From Variovorax guangxiensis (lineage in GTDB: Bacteria; Pseudomonadota; Gammaproteobacteria; Burkholderiales; Burkholderiaceae_C), in contig NZ_RXFT01000002.1 of the NCBI RefSeq assembly GCF_003952165.1, forward strand, positions 310,001-374,000: a DNA stretch of 64,000 bases. Direction: 5' to 3'. Under the pieces are notes generated by a model that was not told where the DNA came from, ran no database searches, and saw only the letters and a list, made by a program, of their open reading frames with translations. Positions 26,779-35,960 of this stretch are shown here, piece after piece. A program made the translations under genes and the position numbers. The first letter of the stretch is position 1. Each line of letters starts with the position of its first letter.

Positions 26779-28032
26779 CTATCGAAAGCATAGCTTCGCA
26801 GGAGTGGCGCCAGCCGCGCGCGCCCGGCGTGCGGCGCGCAGCAGCAGCATCAGGCCGGCGAACTGGCAGGCCGCGCCCACCCAGCCCACCGTGCCGACGC
26901 CGAACAGCCCGATCGCCACTCCGCCCAGCCCCGAACCCGCCGCGATGCCCAGGTAGATCGCCGAGGCGTTGAGCGACAGCGTCATCGGCGCGCGCTCCGG
27001 CGCCAGCCGGATCAGCCGCACCGCCTGCGCCGGCCCGAAACCCCAGCCCGCGAAGCCCCAGAGCGCCGACAGGCCCACGATCGCCGGCAGCGCCAGCCCG
27101 CGCGGCAGCATCTGCGCGGCGAACGACAGCCCGCCCAGGATCAGCACCAGCATCAGCGCGAAGCCCTGCGCCATGCGGTCGGCGCCGAAGCGGTCGGTGG
27201 CCCAGCCCCCGGCCGCCGTGCCGATGGCCGCCGCCAAGCCGATGGCGAAGAACACCGCGCCCGTGCCTTCCGCGCCGAAGCCCAGCGTGTGCGAGAGGAA
27301 AAGCGCGATGTAGGTGTAGAAGCTGAAGCCGCCCGTGGCCCACAGCAGGCTGACCAGCAGCCCTGGCAGCACGCCCGGTTCGCGGGCGATGGCGAAGGCC
27401 GGTGCGCGCTTTTCGGCGACCGGTGCCTGCGCCAGTTCGCGCGGCAGCCCCAGCGCGAGGCCCCAGGTGGCGAGCGCCGCCACCGCCGCGATCAGCAGGT
27501 AGGCCGTGCGCCAGCCGCCCCAGCCCGCGATCCACGCGCCCAGTGGCACGCCGAGCGCCACCGCCACCGTGCCGCCGCCGGTCACGATGGCCAGCGCCCG
27601 GCCGCGCAGCGCGGGCGACACCATCGCCGCCGCCACTGCGCTCGCCGTCGGCAGGAACACGCCGGCCACCAGCCCCAGCGCGACGCGCGCCAGCGCCAGC
27701 TGTACGAAGCCGTGCGCCATCGAGGCCGCCAGCGTCAGCCCAGAGAAGGCCGCGAGGCTGACAACCAGCAGCCGGCGGCGGCCGAAGCGCGCCAGCAGCG
27801 CGGCCATCAGCGGCGAGCCGATCGCATAGCTCAGCGCGAACAGCAGCACCAACTGCCCGGCGCGCGCGGCGCTGATCTGCAGGTCGGCTGCCAGCACCGG
27901 CAGCAGCCCCGCGACCATGAAGCTCTCGGTGCCGATGGCGAAGGCGCCCAGCGCGAGCCAGCCCAGGCTCAGCGGCAGGCGCTCGGCCGGTTGCGGCGCG
28001 GAGGAGGAAGAGGAAAGAGCCGTGTTGTTCAT
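26779..28032 (-). CDS. MFS transporter, DHA1/AraJ-like
   Basis: A 417-residue protein with twelve predicted helices. LGAFAIGTESFMVAGLLPVLAAD opens helix 1, and the MFS loop 2-3 motif is GSPLMAALLARFGRRRLL. It likely exports sugars, drugs or amino-acid-like compounds. The ATG at 28032 is chosen because the in-frame upstream ATG (28104) would include the intergenic operator. It is divergent from a MocR-type regulator, which probably controls it. Its own terminator follows. Confidence 0.9.
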   Translation of the reverse strand: MNNTALSSSSSAPQPAERLPLSLGWLALGAFAIGTESFMVAGLLPVLAADLQISAARAGQLVLLFALSYAIGSPLMAALLARFGRRRLLVVSLAAFSGLTLAASMAHGFVQLALARVALGLVAGVFLPTASAVAAAMVSPALRGRALAIVTGGGTVAVALGVPLGAWIAGWGGWRTAYLLIAAVAALATWGLALGLPRELAQAPVAEKRAPAFAIAREPGVLPGLLVSLLWATGGFSFYTYIALFLSHTLGFGAEGTGAVFFAIGLAAAIGTAAGGWATDRFGADRMAQGFALMLVLILGGLSFAAQMLPRGLALPAIVGLSALWGFAGWGFGPAQAVRLIRLAPERAPMTLSLNASAIYLGIAAGSGLGGVAIGLFGVGTVGWVGAACQFAGLMLLLRAARRARAAGATPAKLCFR

Positions 28033-28083
28033 GACGATGACTCCGTGGAAAGTGTGTTCAGTGCCTCCAGAATAGGTTTGCAA

Positions 28084-28104
28084 GTGGCTCTTCAAAAGAA
28101 CCAC
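28084..28104. promoter_or_regulatory. Inverted repeat, candidate MocR operator
   Basis: Arms GTGGCTCTT (28084-28092) and AAGAACCAC (28096-28104) are complementary at eight of nine positions around a CAA centre. The site lies 14 nt before the MocR ATG and 51 nt before the MFS ATG on the other strand, so one protein bound here could control both genes. Confidence 0.55.
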
Positions 28105-28118
28105 AATCGGCGAATTTC

Positions 28119-29579
28119 ATGGAGCCACTTTTCGAACTCGCCATCCGCCTGCCGGCCGCCGGCTCGCGCGACCTGCTGCGCGAGCTGCACCGCCAGCTGC
28201 GCGGCGCCATCCTCGACGGCCGGCTGCAGCCCGGCGCGCGCCTGCCCGCCACGCGGGCGCTGGCGCAGCGGCTGGGCGTGTCGCGCAACACCATGCTGGC
28301 GGCCTACGACCTGCTGCTGGGCGAGGGCTACCTGCTCGCGCGGCCCGGTGCCGGCACCTACGTGGCCGACACGCTGCCGGTGTCCCGGCGGCGCGCCGCT
28401 CCCAAAAGAGCGCTGGCCGCCGGCCGCGATCCCCGCCTCGTACCGGCGAGCGTCCCCGGCGCCGACCTCGCTCCCACCCTGCAGCCGCCGCCCGCGCGCG
28501 ACGACTTCCGCGTCGGCCTGCCCGACGTGAGCCTCTTCCCCTTCGACATCTGGCGCCGCCTGAGCGACCGCGCCCTGCGCCGCGTCGCGCGCCAGACGGC
28601 CGACTACGCCGACCCGCAAGGCCAGCCCGCGCTGCGCGAAGCCATCGCCGGGCATGTGTCGTTCACCCGCGCGGTCGGTTGCACCGCCGACGACATCGTG
28701 GTCACGGCCGGCGCCCAGCAGGCCTTCGGGCTGCTCGCGCGCATCCTGGTCGTGCCGGGGCGCACCGTGGTCGCGGTGGAGCAGCTTTTCTATCCCTCGC
28801 TGCGCGAAGCGATGCTGGCGGCGGGCGCGCGGGTGGTGACGGTGCCCACCGACGCCGAGGGCCTGTGCGTGGAGCGCATTCCGCCCGAGGCGCGCGTGGT
28901 CTGCGTGACGCCCTCGCACCAGTTCCCCACCGGCGTCGCGATGTCGCCGCAGCGCCGCGCCGCGCTGCTGGCTTTCGCACGCGAGCGCAACGCGGTGATC
29001 GTCGAGGACGACTACGACAGCGAATTCCGCTTCGCCGGCCGCCCGCTCGACGCGCTGCAGACGCTGGACCGCGCCGAGTCGGTCTTCTACGTCGGCACCT
29101 TTTCCAAGAGCCTGTTCCCCGCGCTGCGGCTGGGCTTCGTGGTCGCGCCGCCCTGGGCCCGCGCGGCGCTGGTGCGATCGCGCGAACTGGCCGACTGGCA
29201 CGGCCCCGTGCTCGGGCAGGAGGCGCTCGCGGCCTTCATCGCCGAGGGGCATCTCGCGCGCCACATCCGCAAGATGCGCAAGCTCTACGGCGCGCGGCGC
29301 ACCGCCCTGCTGGAGGCATTGGCGCGCCACGGCGCGGGCCGGCTCGAGACGATTCCGTCGAGCGCCGGCCTGCATCTGTCGGCACGGCTGCATGGCGACA
29401 CGCGCGACTTCACCGTGGTCGAGCGCGCCGCGGCGGCCGGCATCACGCTGCCGCCGCTGTCGCGCTTCGCGCTCGATCCGCTGGCGCCCGGCACGCCTAA
29501 CGGGCTGGCCTTCGGCTACGGGCTGATCGGCGAGGCGCAGATCGACGGTGCGATCCGGCGGCTTGCGGGGCTGCTGTAG
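28119..29579 (+). CDS. MocR/PdxR-type regulator (GntR winged helix fused to aminotransferase fold)
   Basis: A 486-residue fusion. The N-terminal GntR winged helix (residues about 20-85) contains LPATRALAQRLGVSRNTMLAAY. A fold-type-I aminotransferase domain follows from about 120. The PLP lysine is in GTFSKSLFPALRLG near residue 330, and the PLP-contact Asp/Tyr pair is in VEDDYDSEFRF near 295. Such proteins sense PLP or an amino-acid adduct and usually control the divergent gene, here an MFS exporter. The TAG stop abuts the stop of the convergent Lrp gene. Confidence 0.92.
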   Translation: MEPLFELAIRLPAAGSRDLLRELHRQLRGAILDGRLQPGARLPATRALAQRLGVSRNTMLAAYDLLLGEGYLLARPGAGTYVADTLPVSRRRAAPKRALAAGRDPRLVPASVPGADLAPTLQPPPARDDFRVGLPDVSLFPFDIWRRLSDRALRRVARQTADYADPQGQPALREAIAGHVSFTRAVGCTADDIVVTAGAQQAFGLLARILVVPGRTVVAVEQLFYPSLREAMLAAGARVVTVPTDAEGLCVERIPPEARVVCVTPSHQFPTGVAMSPQRRAALLAFARERNAVIVEDDYDSEFRFAGRPLDALQTLDRAESVFYVGTFSKSLFPALRLGFVVAPPWARAALVRSRELADWHGPVLGQEALAAFIAEGHLARHIRKMRKLYGARRTALLEALARHGAGRLETIPSSAGLHLSARLHGDTRDFTVVERAAAAGITLPPLSRFALDPLAPGTPNGLAFGYGLIGEAQIDGAIRRLAGLL

Positions 29580-30062
29580 CTAGGCCCGGTCCAGCGGCAG
29601 TTGCGTGGTGAACTTGGTGGTCGACAGCACCACGTCGCTCGAATAGTTCTCCAGCTCCAGCGCGTCGCCCAACTGCTCCTGCGCGAAGGCCTGGTATTCG
29701 GGCAGCGAGCGCGCGCAGATCACGAGCACGAAGTCGGTGTCGCCCGCCACGCAGTGGCACTGCAGCACCTGCGGCAGCGCGTGCACCTTGCGTTCGAAGG
29801 CCTGTATCGCCTCGCGCGTGGTGCTGCGCAGCGACACGCGCGAGATCACCAGCACCGGAAAGCCCACGCGCGCGGCGTCGAGGATCGCCACCTCCTCGCG
29901 GATCACGCCCGCGCGCCGCAGCCGCTGCACGCGCTTGAGGCACGCCGAGGGCGAGAGGTTCACGCGCTCGGCCAGCGTCTGGTTCTGCAGGCCCGCGTCG
30001 GCCTGCAGCTCGGCGAGGATGCTCTGGTCGATGCGATCGAGATCGAGGGTGCCGGTCTTCAT
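29580..30062 (-). CDS. Lrp/AsnC-family transcriptional regulator
   Basis: A 160-residue protein with an N-terminal helix-turn-helix (LDRIDQSILAELQADAG, then LAERVNLSPSACLKRVQRLR) and a C-terminal RAM ligand domain (CHCVAGDTDFVLVICA). Lrp-type regulators respond to amino acids. It is divergent from a class III aminotransferase/decarboxylase gene with 119 bp between the starts, the usual layout for local control. The ATG at 30062 is chosen by domain boundary. Confidence 0.92.
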   Translation of the reverse strand: MKTGTLDLDRIDQSILAELQADAGLQNQTLAERVNLSPSACLKRVQRLRRAGVIREEVAILDAARVGFPVLVISRVSLRSTTREAIQAFERKVHALPQVLQCHCVAGDTDFVLVICARSLPEYQAFAQEQLGDALELENYSSDVVLSTTKFTTQLPLDRA

Positions 30063-30181
30063 GGTGCCGCCAGTGTGGCGCAACGCCCGTGCAATCGGAT
30101 GCGCTTTGGGGCCTGCACAACGACACCGGATTCTCCGGCCGCTGGATACGCTGCCCCCATCCCCACGAAAAGGAGCATCCG

Positions 30182-31480
30182 ATGGCAGAAGGCGCAACCT
30201 ACGACCCGGCGGCCGCCAGGCACCTCGTGCGCTACGGCATGGGCCTGAGCCCGCACGTGATCGTCAAGGCGCGCGGCGCCACGCTGTGGGACCAGCACGG
30301 CCGCGAGATCCTCGACTTCACCTCCGGCCAGATGTGCGCCACCATCGGCCACAACCATCCGCGCATCGTCGCGGCCATCCAGAAGGCCTGCGAGGGCGCG
30401 CTGCACCTCTACAGCGGCTTCGTCGGGCCGGCGGTGCCGGCGCTGGCCGGGCGGCTGGCGTCGATGCTGCCGCCGTCGCTGTCGAAGTCGCTTTTTCTTT
30501 CCACCGGCGGCGAGGCCAACGAGGCGGCGGTGCGCATGGCGCGGCTGGCCACCGGCCGCTACGAGATCGTGGGCCTCAACGGCGGCTGGCACGGCGTGAC
30601 CGGCGGCATCGCCTCGCTCACCTTCGCCGGCAGGCATCACGTGGACTACGGGCCGCGCAAGCCCGGCACCATGTCCATTCCGGCGCCCAACTGCTACCGC
30701 TGTCCGGTGCGCCACTGCCGCGATGCCTGCGACACCACCTGCCTCGACGTCGGCTTCGACATGGTCGACGCGCAATCCAGCGGCTCGCTCGCCGCCTTCA
30801 TCGCAGAGCCGGTGCTCAGTTCGGGCGGCGTGATCGTGCCGCCCGGGGGCTACTTTCCCAAGCTCAAGGAGAAGTGCCGCGAGCGCGGCATGCTGCTGAT
30901 CCTCGACGAGGCGCAGACCGCCTTCGGCCGCATGGGCGCCAACTTCGCCTTCGAGCAGGCCGATGTGGTGCCCGACATCCTCACCGTGTCGAAGACGCTG
31001 GGCGGCGGTGTCGCCATCGGCGCGGCCATCACCAGCGAGGCCATCGAGCAGGACTGCCACGACAAGGGCTTCGTGCATGTCACCTCGCACGTGTCCGACC
31101 CGCTGCCGGCCGAAGTCGCGCTGGCCGTGCTCGATGTGCTGGAGGAAGAAGCCCTCGCCCGCCGCGCGGCCGAAATGGGCCGGCGCCTGCGCCAGGGCCT
31201 GGAGACGCTGAAGGCTCGCCACGAGGTGATCGGCGACGTGCGCGGCCACGGCCTGCTGCAGGGCGTCGAACTCGTGAAGGACCGCGAGACCCGCGAGCCC
31301 GACGCCGAGCGCGGCCGGGCCATCACCGACGCCTGCATGGAGCGCGGCCTGAGCATGAACATCGTGTCCGTCGGCGGCATGGCGGCGGTGTGGCGCATCG
31401 CGCCGCCGCTGAACGTGAGCGAAGCCGAGCTCGACCGCGGCCTCGAAATACTCGACGACGCGATCCGGTCGACTTCCTAG
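30182..31480 (+). CDS. Class III PLP enzyme, 2,2-dialkylglycine decarboxylase/aminotransferase type
   Basis: A 432-residue fold-type-I PLP enzyme with AAGGAG before the ATG. The Schiff-base lysine is in LTVSKTLGGGVAIGA near residue 271, and the cofactor Asp is in LLILDEAQTAFGR near 240. The overall pattern (LDFTSGQMCATIGHNHP near 40) matches dialkylglycine decarboxylase and its aminotransferase relatives. A cysteine-rich turn NCYRCPVRHCRDACDTTC (about 171-188) holds five Cys. The product and substrate are uncertain. Its regulator is probably the divergent Lrp protein. Confidence 0.85.
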   Translation: MAEGATYDPAAARHLVRYGMGLSPHVIVKARGATLWDQHGREILDFTSGQMCATIGHNHPRIVAAIQKACEGALHLYSGFVGPAVPALAGRLASMLPPSLSKSLFLSTGGEANEAAVRMARLATGRYEIVGLNGGWHGVTGGIASLTFAGRHHVDYGPRKPGTMSIPAPNCYRCPVRHCRDACDTTCLDVGFDMVDAQSSGSLAAFIAEPVLSSGGVIVPPGGYFPKLKEKCRERGMLLILDEAQTAFGRMGANFAFEQADVVPDILTVSKTLGGGVAIGAAITSEAIEQDCHDKGFVHVTSHVSDPLPAEVALAVLDVLEEEALARRAAEMGRRLRQGLETLKARHEVIGDVRGHGLLQGVELVKDRETREPDAERGRAITDACMERGLSMNIVSVGGMAAVWRIAPPLNVSEAELDRGLEILDDAIRSTS

Positions 31481-31486
31481 CCGCCT

Positions 31487-32542
31487 CTAGCCGATCCCCA
31501 GCATCCGCTTGTTCGCCGCCACGTCCACTCCGCCAGCGGCGAAGTCGTCGAAGGCGCGGTCGGCCACGCGGATGATGTGGTCGGCGATGAACTTCGCGCC
31601 CTCGCGCGCGCCGTCCTCGGGGTGCTTGATGCAGCACTCCCACTCCAGCACCGCCCAGCCCGGGAAGTCGTGCTGCGCCATCTTCGAGAAGATGGCCTTG
31701 AAGTCGACCTGTCCGTCGCCCAGCGAGCGGAAGCGTCCTGCCCGGTTGATCCAGCTCTGGAAGCCGCCGTACACGCCCTGCTTGCCGGTCGGATTGAACT
31801 CGGCATCCTTCACGTGGAAGATCTTGATGCGCTCGTGGTAGTGGTCGATGTAGGCCAGGTAGTCGAGCTGCTGCAGCATGAAGTGGCTCGGGTCGTACAG
31901 CAGGCAGGCGCGCGGGTGGTTGTTCACGCGCTCCAGGAACATCTCGTAGCTCACGCCGTCGTGCAGGTCTTCGCCGGGGTGGATCTCGTAGCCCACGTCC
32001 ACGCCCACGGCGTCGAAGGCGTCGAGGATGGGGCGCCAGCGGCGCGCGAGCTCGTCGAAGGCTTCCTCGATCAGTCCCGGCGGGCGCGGCGGCCACGAAT
32101 AGAGGTAGGGCCAGGCCAGCGCGCCCGAGAAGGTCGCGTGCGCCGTGAGCCCGAGGTTGGCCGAGGCCTTCGCCGCGAAGTGCAGCTGCTCGACGGCCCA
32201 CTGCTGGCGCCGCACCGGGTCGCCGCGCACCTCGGGCGCCGCGAAGCCGTCGAAGCCCGCGTCGTAGGCCGGGTGCACCGCCACCAGCTGGCCCTGCAGG
32301 TGGGTCGAGAGTTCGGTGATCTGCAGGCCGTGGCCCGCCAGCGTGCCCTTCACCTCGTCGCAGTAGGTCTTGCTTTCGGCCGCCTTCTCGAGGTCGAACA
32401 GGCGGGCGTCCCAGCTCGGGATCTGCACGCCCTTGTAGCCCAGGCCGGCGGCCCAGCCGGCAATGCCGTCGAGGGTGTTGAAGGGGGCGGCGTCTCCCGC
32501 GAACTGGGCCAGGAATATGGCTGGGCCCTTGATGGTTTTCAT
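31487..32542 (-). CDS. Sugar phosphate isomerase/epimerase-family TIM barrel
   Basis: A 351-residue AP-endonuclease-2/xylose-isomerase-like barrel. Divalent-metal ligands lie in YEIHPGEDLHDG (Glu), YDPSHF (Asp, His), FHVKDAEF (His, Asp) and LEWE (Glu). Such enzymes act on sugars, sugar phosphates, inositols or hydroxypyruvate. It stands alone, with its stop only six bases from the convergent PLP-enzyme stop. The next gene upstream points away. Confidence 0.87.
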   Translation of the reverse strand: MKTIKGPAIFLAQFAGDAAPFNTLDGIAGWAAGLGYKGVQIPSWDARLFDLEKAAESKTYCDEVKGTLAGHGLQITELSTHLQGQLVAVHPAYDAGFDGFAAPEVRGDPVRRQQWAVEQLHFAAKASANLGLTAHATFSGALAWPYLYSWPPRPPGLIEEAFDELARRWRPILDAFDAVGVDVGYEIHPGEDLHDGVSYEMFLERVNNHPRACLLYDPSHFMLQQLDYLAYIDHYHERIKIFHVKDAEFNPTGKQGVYGGFQSWINRAGRFRSLGDGQVDFKAIFSKMAQHDFPGWAVLEWECCIKHPEDGAREGAKFIADHIIRVADRAFDDFAAGGVDVAANKRMLGIG

Positions 32543-32682
32543 CGGCTTGTCTTCCTTGTACGTTGGGGCAGCGTTGAAAGCATACTTGGCGTGTCGTCCG
32601 ACCCCGCGCGAGAGGCCAACGAGCCAAAATGGACTTTCCTTTCCGCATCACCCGTCCGGTTGCCACCGACGACAGTCCAGCG

Positions 32683-33570
32683 ATGACACAACCTGTTTCC
32701 GCCAGGCTCAAGATCGGCCTGTCCGCCTGCTTCTCGCATGCCGACCCGGCCCGCTCGCTCTTCACCAACAAGACCCTGCAGTACGTCGAGCAGTCGATCG
32801 CGCACTGGCTCATGTCCGCTGGCGCCATGGTCGTGATGGTGCCCTGCCCCACCGGCGAGACCGCGCGCGGCGACACCAAGCTGTCGCACTACGCCGAGTG
32901 GCTCGACGGCGTGGTGATGCACGGCGGCGCCGACGTCTGGCCCGGCAGCTACGGCGAGGTGCCACTGAAGGACGCCTGGATCGGCGACCGCATCCGCGAC
33001 CTCTACGACCTGGCGCTGGTCGAAGCCTTCGAGCAGGCCGGCAAGCCAATCTTCGGCGTGTGCCGCGGGCTGCAGCTCATCAACGTGGCCTTCGGCGGCA
33101 CGCTCTACCAGGACATCGAGGAGCAGCACGGGCACCCCCAGACGCTGAAGCATCGCGACCCCGTGACCTACGACCAGAACTTCCACGACATCGAGATCGT
33201 CGAGGGCACGCGGCTTTCCAAGCTTTATCCGCACGTACGCACGGCGCGCGTCAACAGCATCCATCACCAGGGCATCAAGGGGCTCGCGCCGGGCTTCGAG
33301 ATCGAGGCCTGGAGCCTGCCCGACCGCGTGCCCGAGGCCATCCGCCGCCGCCCCGAGAAGGGCCGCAGCTACATCTCGGCCACCCAGTGGCACCCCGAGT
33401 TCCACAAGTACGGCAGCACCGAGACGGTGGACGACACGCCGATCCTGCACGACTTCCTCTGGGCCTGCGCCACCGCCAAGGTCGCGCCCAAGACCACGCC
33501 GCGCTCCGGCCCCGGCAAGATCCGCGACCGCGCCGCGCGGGTGCTGCGGCAGGCGCTGCTGCGGCGCTGA
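32683..33570 (+). CDS. Class I glutamine-amidotransferase-like hydrolase (C26, PuuD type)
   Basis: A 295-residue protein. The nucleophile cysteine is in IFGVCRGLQLINVAFGG near residue 126, and the His-Glu pair is in TQWHPEFHKYG near 237, both typical of gamma-glutamyl-GABA hydrolases. It would cleave gamma-glutamyl amides in polyamine breakdown or a related pathway. No puuABC genes are near. The ATG at 32683 is favoured by family length; an in-frame ATG at 32629 would add 18 residues. Confidence 0.85.
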   Translation: MTQPVSARLKIGLSACFSHADPARSLFTNKTLQYVEQSIAHWLMSAGAMVVMVPCPTGETARGDTKLSHYAEWLDGVVMHGGADVWPGSYGEVPLKDAWIGDRIRDLYDLALVEAFEQAGKPIFGVCRGLQLINVAFGGTLYQDIEEQHGHPQTLKHRDPVTYDQNFHDIEIVEGTRLSKLYPHVRTARVNSIHHQGIKGLAPGFEIEAWSLPDRVPEAIRRRPEKGRSYISATQWHPEFHKYGSTETVDDTPILHDFLWACATAKVAPKTTPRSGPGKIRDRAARVLRQALLRR

Positions 33571-33612
33571 CGCTGCAGCCCTCTCTTCGGGCAGCTCGAC
33601 GAGGTTCGAAGG

Positions 33613-34179
33613 CTAAGGCCGGGCTACGAAGGTCGCAGCCGGCATGCCCGCTCTCCAGAAAGCCTCGTCACGTACAGGCGTGCCCCAGGCCTCCAGGTAG
33701 TCCAGCACCATGTCCCGCGTCAGACGATCCCTGACCAGCCTCGATGCATAGCGTTCCATCTGCTCGAATGCCAGCGGGCTGCCCTCCTGAAGGAATTCCC
33801 AACGCTCGTCCTTCATCGCCCGCACCATGCGCCTCGGCTTGCCGTCCGCATCAACTTCGAAGGAGTTGATCTGGTCCTCCGCCTGCTGTGAGGTGCTTCG
33901 CACCTCGGCAACCTCGAACAGGAACTGGGCGCAGTACGAGCGAAAGAAGTAGTCGCTCGAAGCGGCGTGCGGCATGAACGCCGTGAGGTGCGGCGCGGCT
34001 TCCGGCGTCCAGAGCAGCATGGTGGAGCCTTCTCCGCTGTACGACTGGGACGGAAAGACAAATGGCGTGGCGGACACCTTCACCCTCATGGAGGGATAGT
34101 CGTCGAAGGCGCGCGCCACCTCGCTCAGGGGGGCGCGAACGACGACGAGGTCGAAATACGATCGGTCCAGCACAGTCAC
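33613..34179 (-). CDS. Hypothetical protein, 188 residues
   Basis: An intact frame starting MTVLDRSYFDLVVVRAPLSEV, with no signal peptide or membrane helix. It looks like an alpha/beta protein with a helical C-terminal half (FEQMERYASRLVRDRLTRDMV). Codon use is less GC-biased than its neighbours, and no family is recognised. It follows the acyl-CoA dehydrogenase on the same strand after 105 bp. It may be recently acquired. Confidence 0.7.
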   Translation of the reverse strand: MTVLDRSYFDLVVVRAPLSEVARAFDDYPSMRVKVSATPFVFPSQSYSGEGSTMLLWTPEAAPHLTAFMPHAASSDYFFRSYCAQFLFEVAEVRSTSQQAEDQINSFEVDADGKPRRMVRAMKDERWEFLQEGSPLAFEQMERYASRLVRDRLTRDMVLDYLEAWGTPVRDEAFWRAGMPAATFVARP

Positions 34180-34284
34180 ATCGGCTCCAGACAGGCGGGG
34201 CGTCGCTCGAGTCCCGCCGCGCAGTGGTCATGCGGGCGATTCTCGGGCTTGTGTCGCCTCGTGGCGGCCGTGACCTTCTTTTCT

Positions 34285-35925
34285 TCAGCGCCAGGCGGCG
34301 TGCAGCAGCGCGGCAGGGTCGGAGGTGCCGGCGCTGATGCCAGTCACCGGCCCCCAGTCGGGATCGAACCGGCTCGACAGGAAAGCGGCCGATTCTTCTG
34401 CGCTTGCGTGCTCCAGCATCAGGCAGGCCTGCGCGGCCAGCACCAGGCGCTGCGTGAAGCGGCGGGCCTGCGGCTCCAGCTCCTGCGGCAGCAGCTGCGT
34501 CATCTTGCGCACGGCCTGCAGCGCGTCCTGCACGCGGGGCTCGCCGGTGGCGACTTCATGCAGCTGGTCGAGCACGAGGTGCACGTCGTCGGGATTGCGC
34601 GAGACGGCGCGCAGCACGTCCAGGCACATCACGTTGCCCGAGCCTTCCCAGATCGAGTTGACGGGCGCCTCGCGGAAGAGCCGGCCCATCGGGCCCTCTT
34701 CCACGTAGCCATTGCCGCCGAACACTTCCATCGCCTCGCCGGTGAAGGCCACCGCGCGCTTGCAGTTCCAGAACTTGGCCGCCGGCGTGAGCAGCCGGCG
34801 CCAGGCCGTGTCCAGCGGCGCCGTCGAGCCGAAGCGCGAGGCCAGGCCCATCGCCAGCAGCGTGGCGGCCTGCGACTCGAGCGCCATGTCGGCCAGCAGC
34901 GCGGTCATCACCGGCTGGTCGGCCAGGGCCTTGCCGAAGGCATGGCGGTTGCGCGCGTAGTGCAGCGCCTGCGCGAAGCCCTGGCGCATGAAGCCGGCGC
35001 TGGCCAGCGCGCAATCGAGCCGGGTCACGGTCGCCATCTCGATGATGGTCGGGATGCCCCGGCCTTCGTCGCCCACGAGCACGCCCCAGGCGTCCTTGAA
35101 CTCGACCTCGCTGCTGGAGTTGGAGCGGTTGCCGACCTTGTCCTTCAGCCGCTGGATGTGCACCGCGTTCTTGCCGCCGTCGGGCCGCCAGCGCGGCACG
35201 AAGAAGCAGGAGGAGCCGTGCTCGTCGGTCTTGGCCAGCACCAGGTGGCCGTCGCACATCGGCGCGGAGAAGAACCATTTGTGGCCGGTGATGAGGAATT
35301 CCTCGCCCCAGGGGCCGCTGCCGGCAGGTGCGGCGCGCGTGGTGTTCGTGCGCACGTCGCTGCCGCCCTGCTTCTCGGTCATGCCCATGCCGACGGTGAT
35401 CGAGGTCTTGCCCCCGAGCGGAATGTCGCGCGCGTCGTGCTCGTTCGACGCCAGCTTGTCGCGCAGCGCGGCATACAGCGCCGCGTTGCGCCGCACCACC
35501 GGGATGCAGGCCTTGGTCATGGTGGTCGGGCAGGTCGAGCCCGATTCGATCTGGCTGTGCATGTACAGCGACGCGCCGTAGCCCACCCAGGCCGAGGGCC
35601 GCTCGTCGAAGAACGGCAGGTTGGCGATGCCGTTGCGCCGGGCGATGCCCATCATCGTGTGCCAGGCGGGGTGGAAGCTCACCTGGTCGATGCGCTCGCC
35701 GGTGCGCGAGTGGGTGTGCAGCTCGGGCTCGTGGCGGTTGGCGTCTTCCGCGGCGCGCAGCGTGGCCTCTGCGCCGTACTCCGCGCCCTGGCGCGCCAGT
35801 TCCTCGTCGCGCCATGCGGCACCGCCGCGCGCCACCGAGGCGCGCAGCGTGGGGTCGCTGGTGTAGACGTTGTAGTCCTTGAGTTCGGGGACCTGGTTGT
35901 CGGGGTGGATGCCGGTGGTGGTCAT
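34285..35925 (-). CDS. Acyl-CoA dehydrogenase family protein, AidB-like
   Basis: A 546-residue flavoprotein, longer than ordinary 380-residue acyl-CoA dehydrogenases and matching the AidB/isovaleryl-type group. Family signatures are GMTEKQGGSDVRTNTT near residue 187 and GNGYVEEGPMGRLFREAPVNSIWEGSG near 405. E. coli AidB protects DNA from alkylation; most relatives have unknown acyl-CoA substrates. It is co-directional with the thioesterase 35 bp upstream, which suggests a shared acyl-CoA pathway. Confidence 0.9.
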   Translation of the reverse strand: MTTTGIHPDNQVPELKDYNVYTSDPTLRASVARGGAAWRDEELARQGAEYGAEATLRAAEDANRHEPELHTHSRTGERIDQVSFHPAWHTMMGIARRNGIANLPFFDERPSAWVGYGASLYMHSQIESGSTCPTTMTKACIPVVRRNAALYAALRDKLASNEHDARDIPLGGKTSITVGMGMTEKQGGSDVRTNTTRAAPAGSGPWGEEFLITGHKWFFSAPMCDGHLVLAKTDEHGSSCFFVPRWRPDGGKNAVHIQRLKDKVGNRSNSSSEVEFKDAWGVLVGDEGRGIPTIIEMATVTRLDCALASAGFMRQGFAQALHYARNRHAFGKALADQPVMTALLADMALESQAATLLAMGLASRFGSTAPLDTAWRRLLTPAAKFWNCKRAVAFTGEAMEVFGGNGYVEEGPMGRLFREAPVNSIWEGSGNVMCLDVLRAVSRNPDDVHLVLDQLHEVATGEPRVQDALQAVRKMTQLLPQELEPQARRFTQRLVLAAQACLMLEHASAEESAAFLSSRFDPDWGPVTGISAGTSDPAALLHAAWR

Positions 35926-35960
35926 GCTTGTCTCTCTCCGGTTGATCGTTGCGGGGCGGG

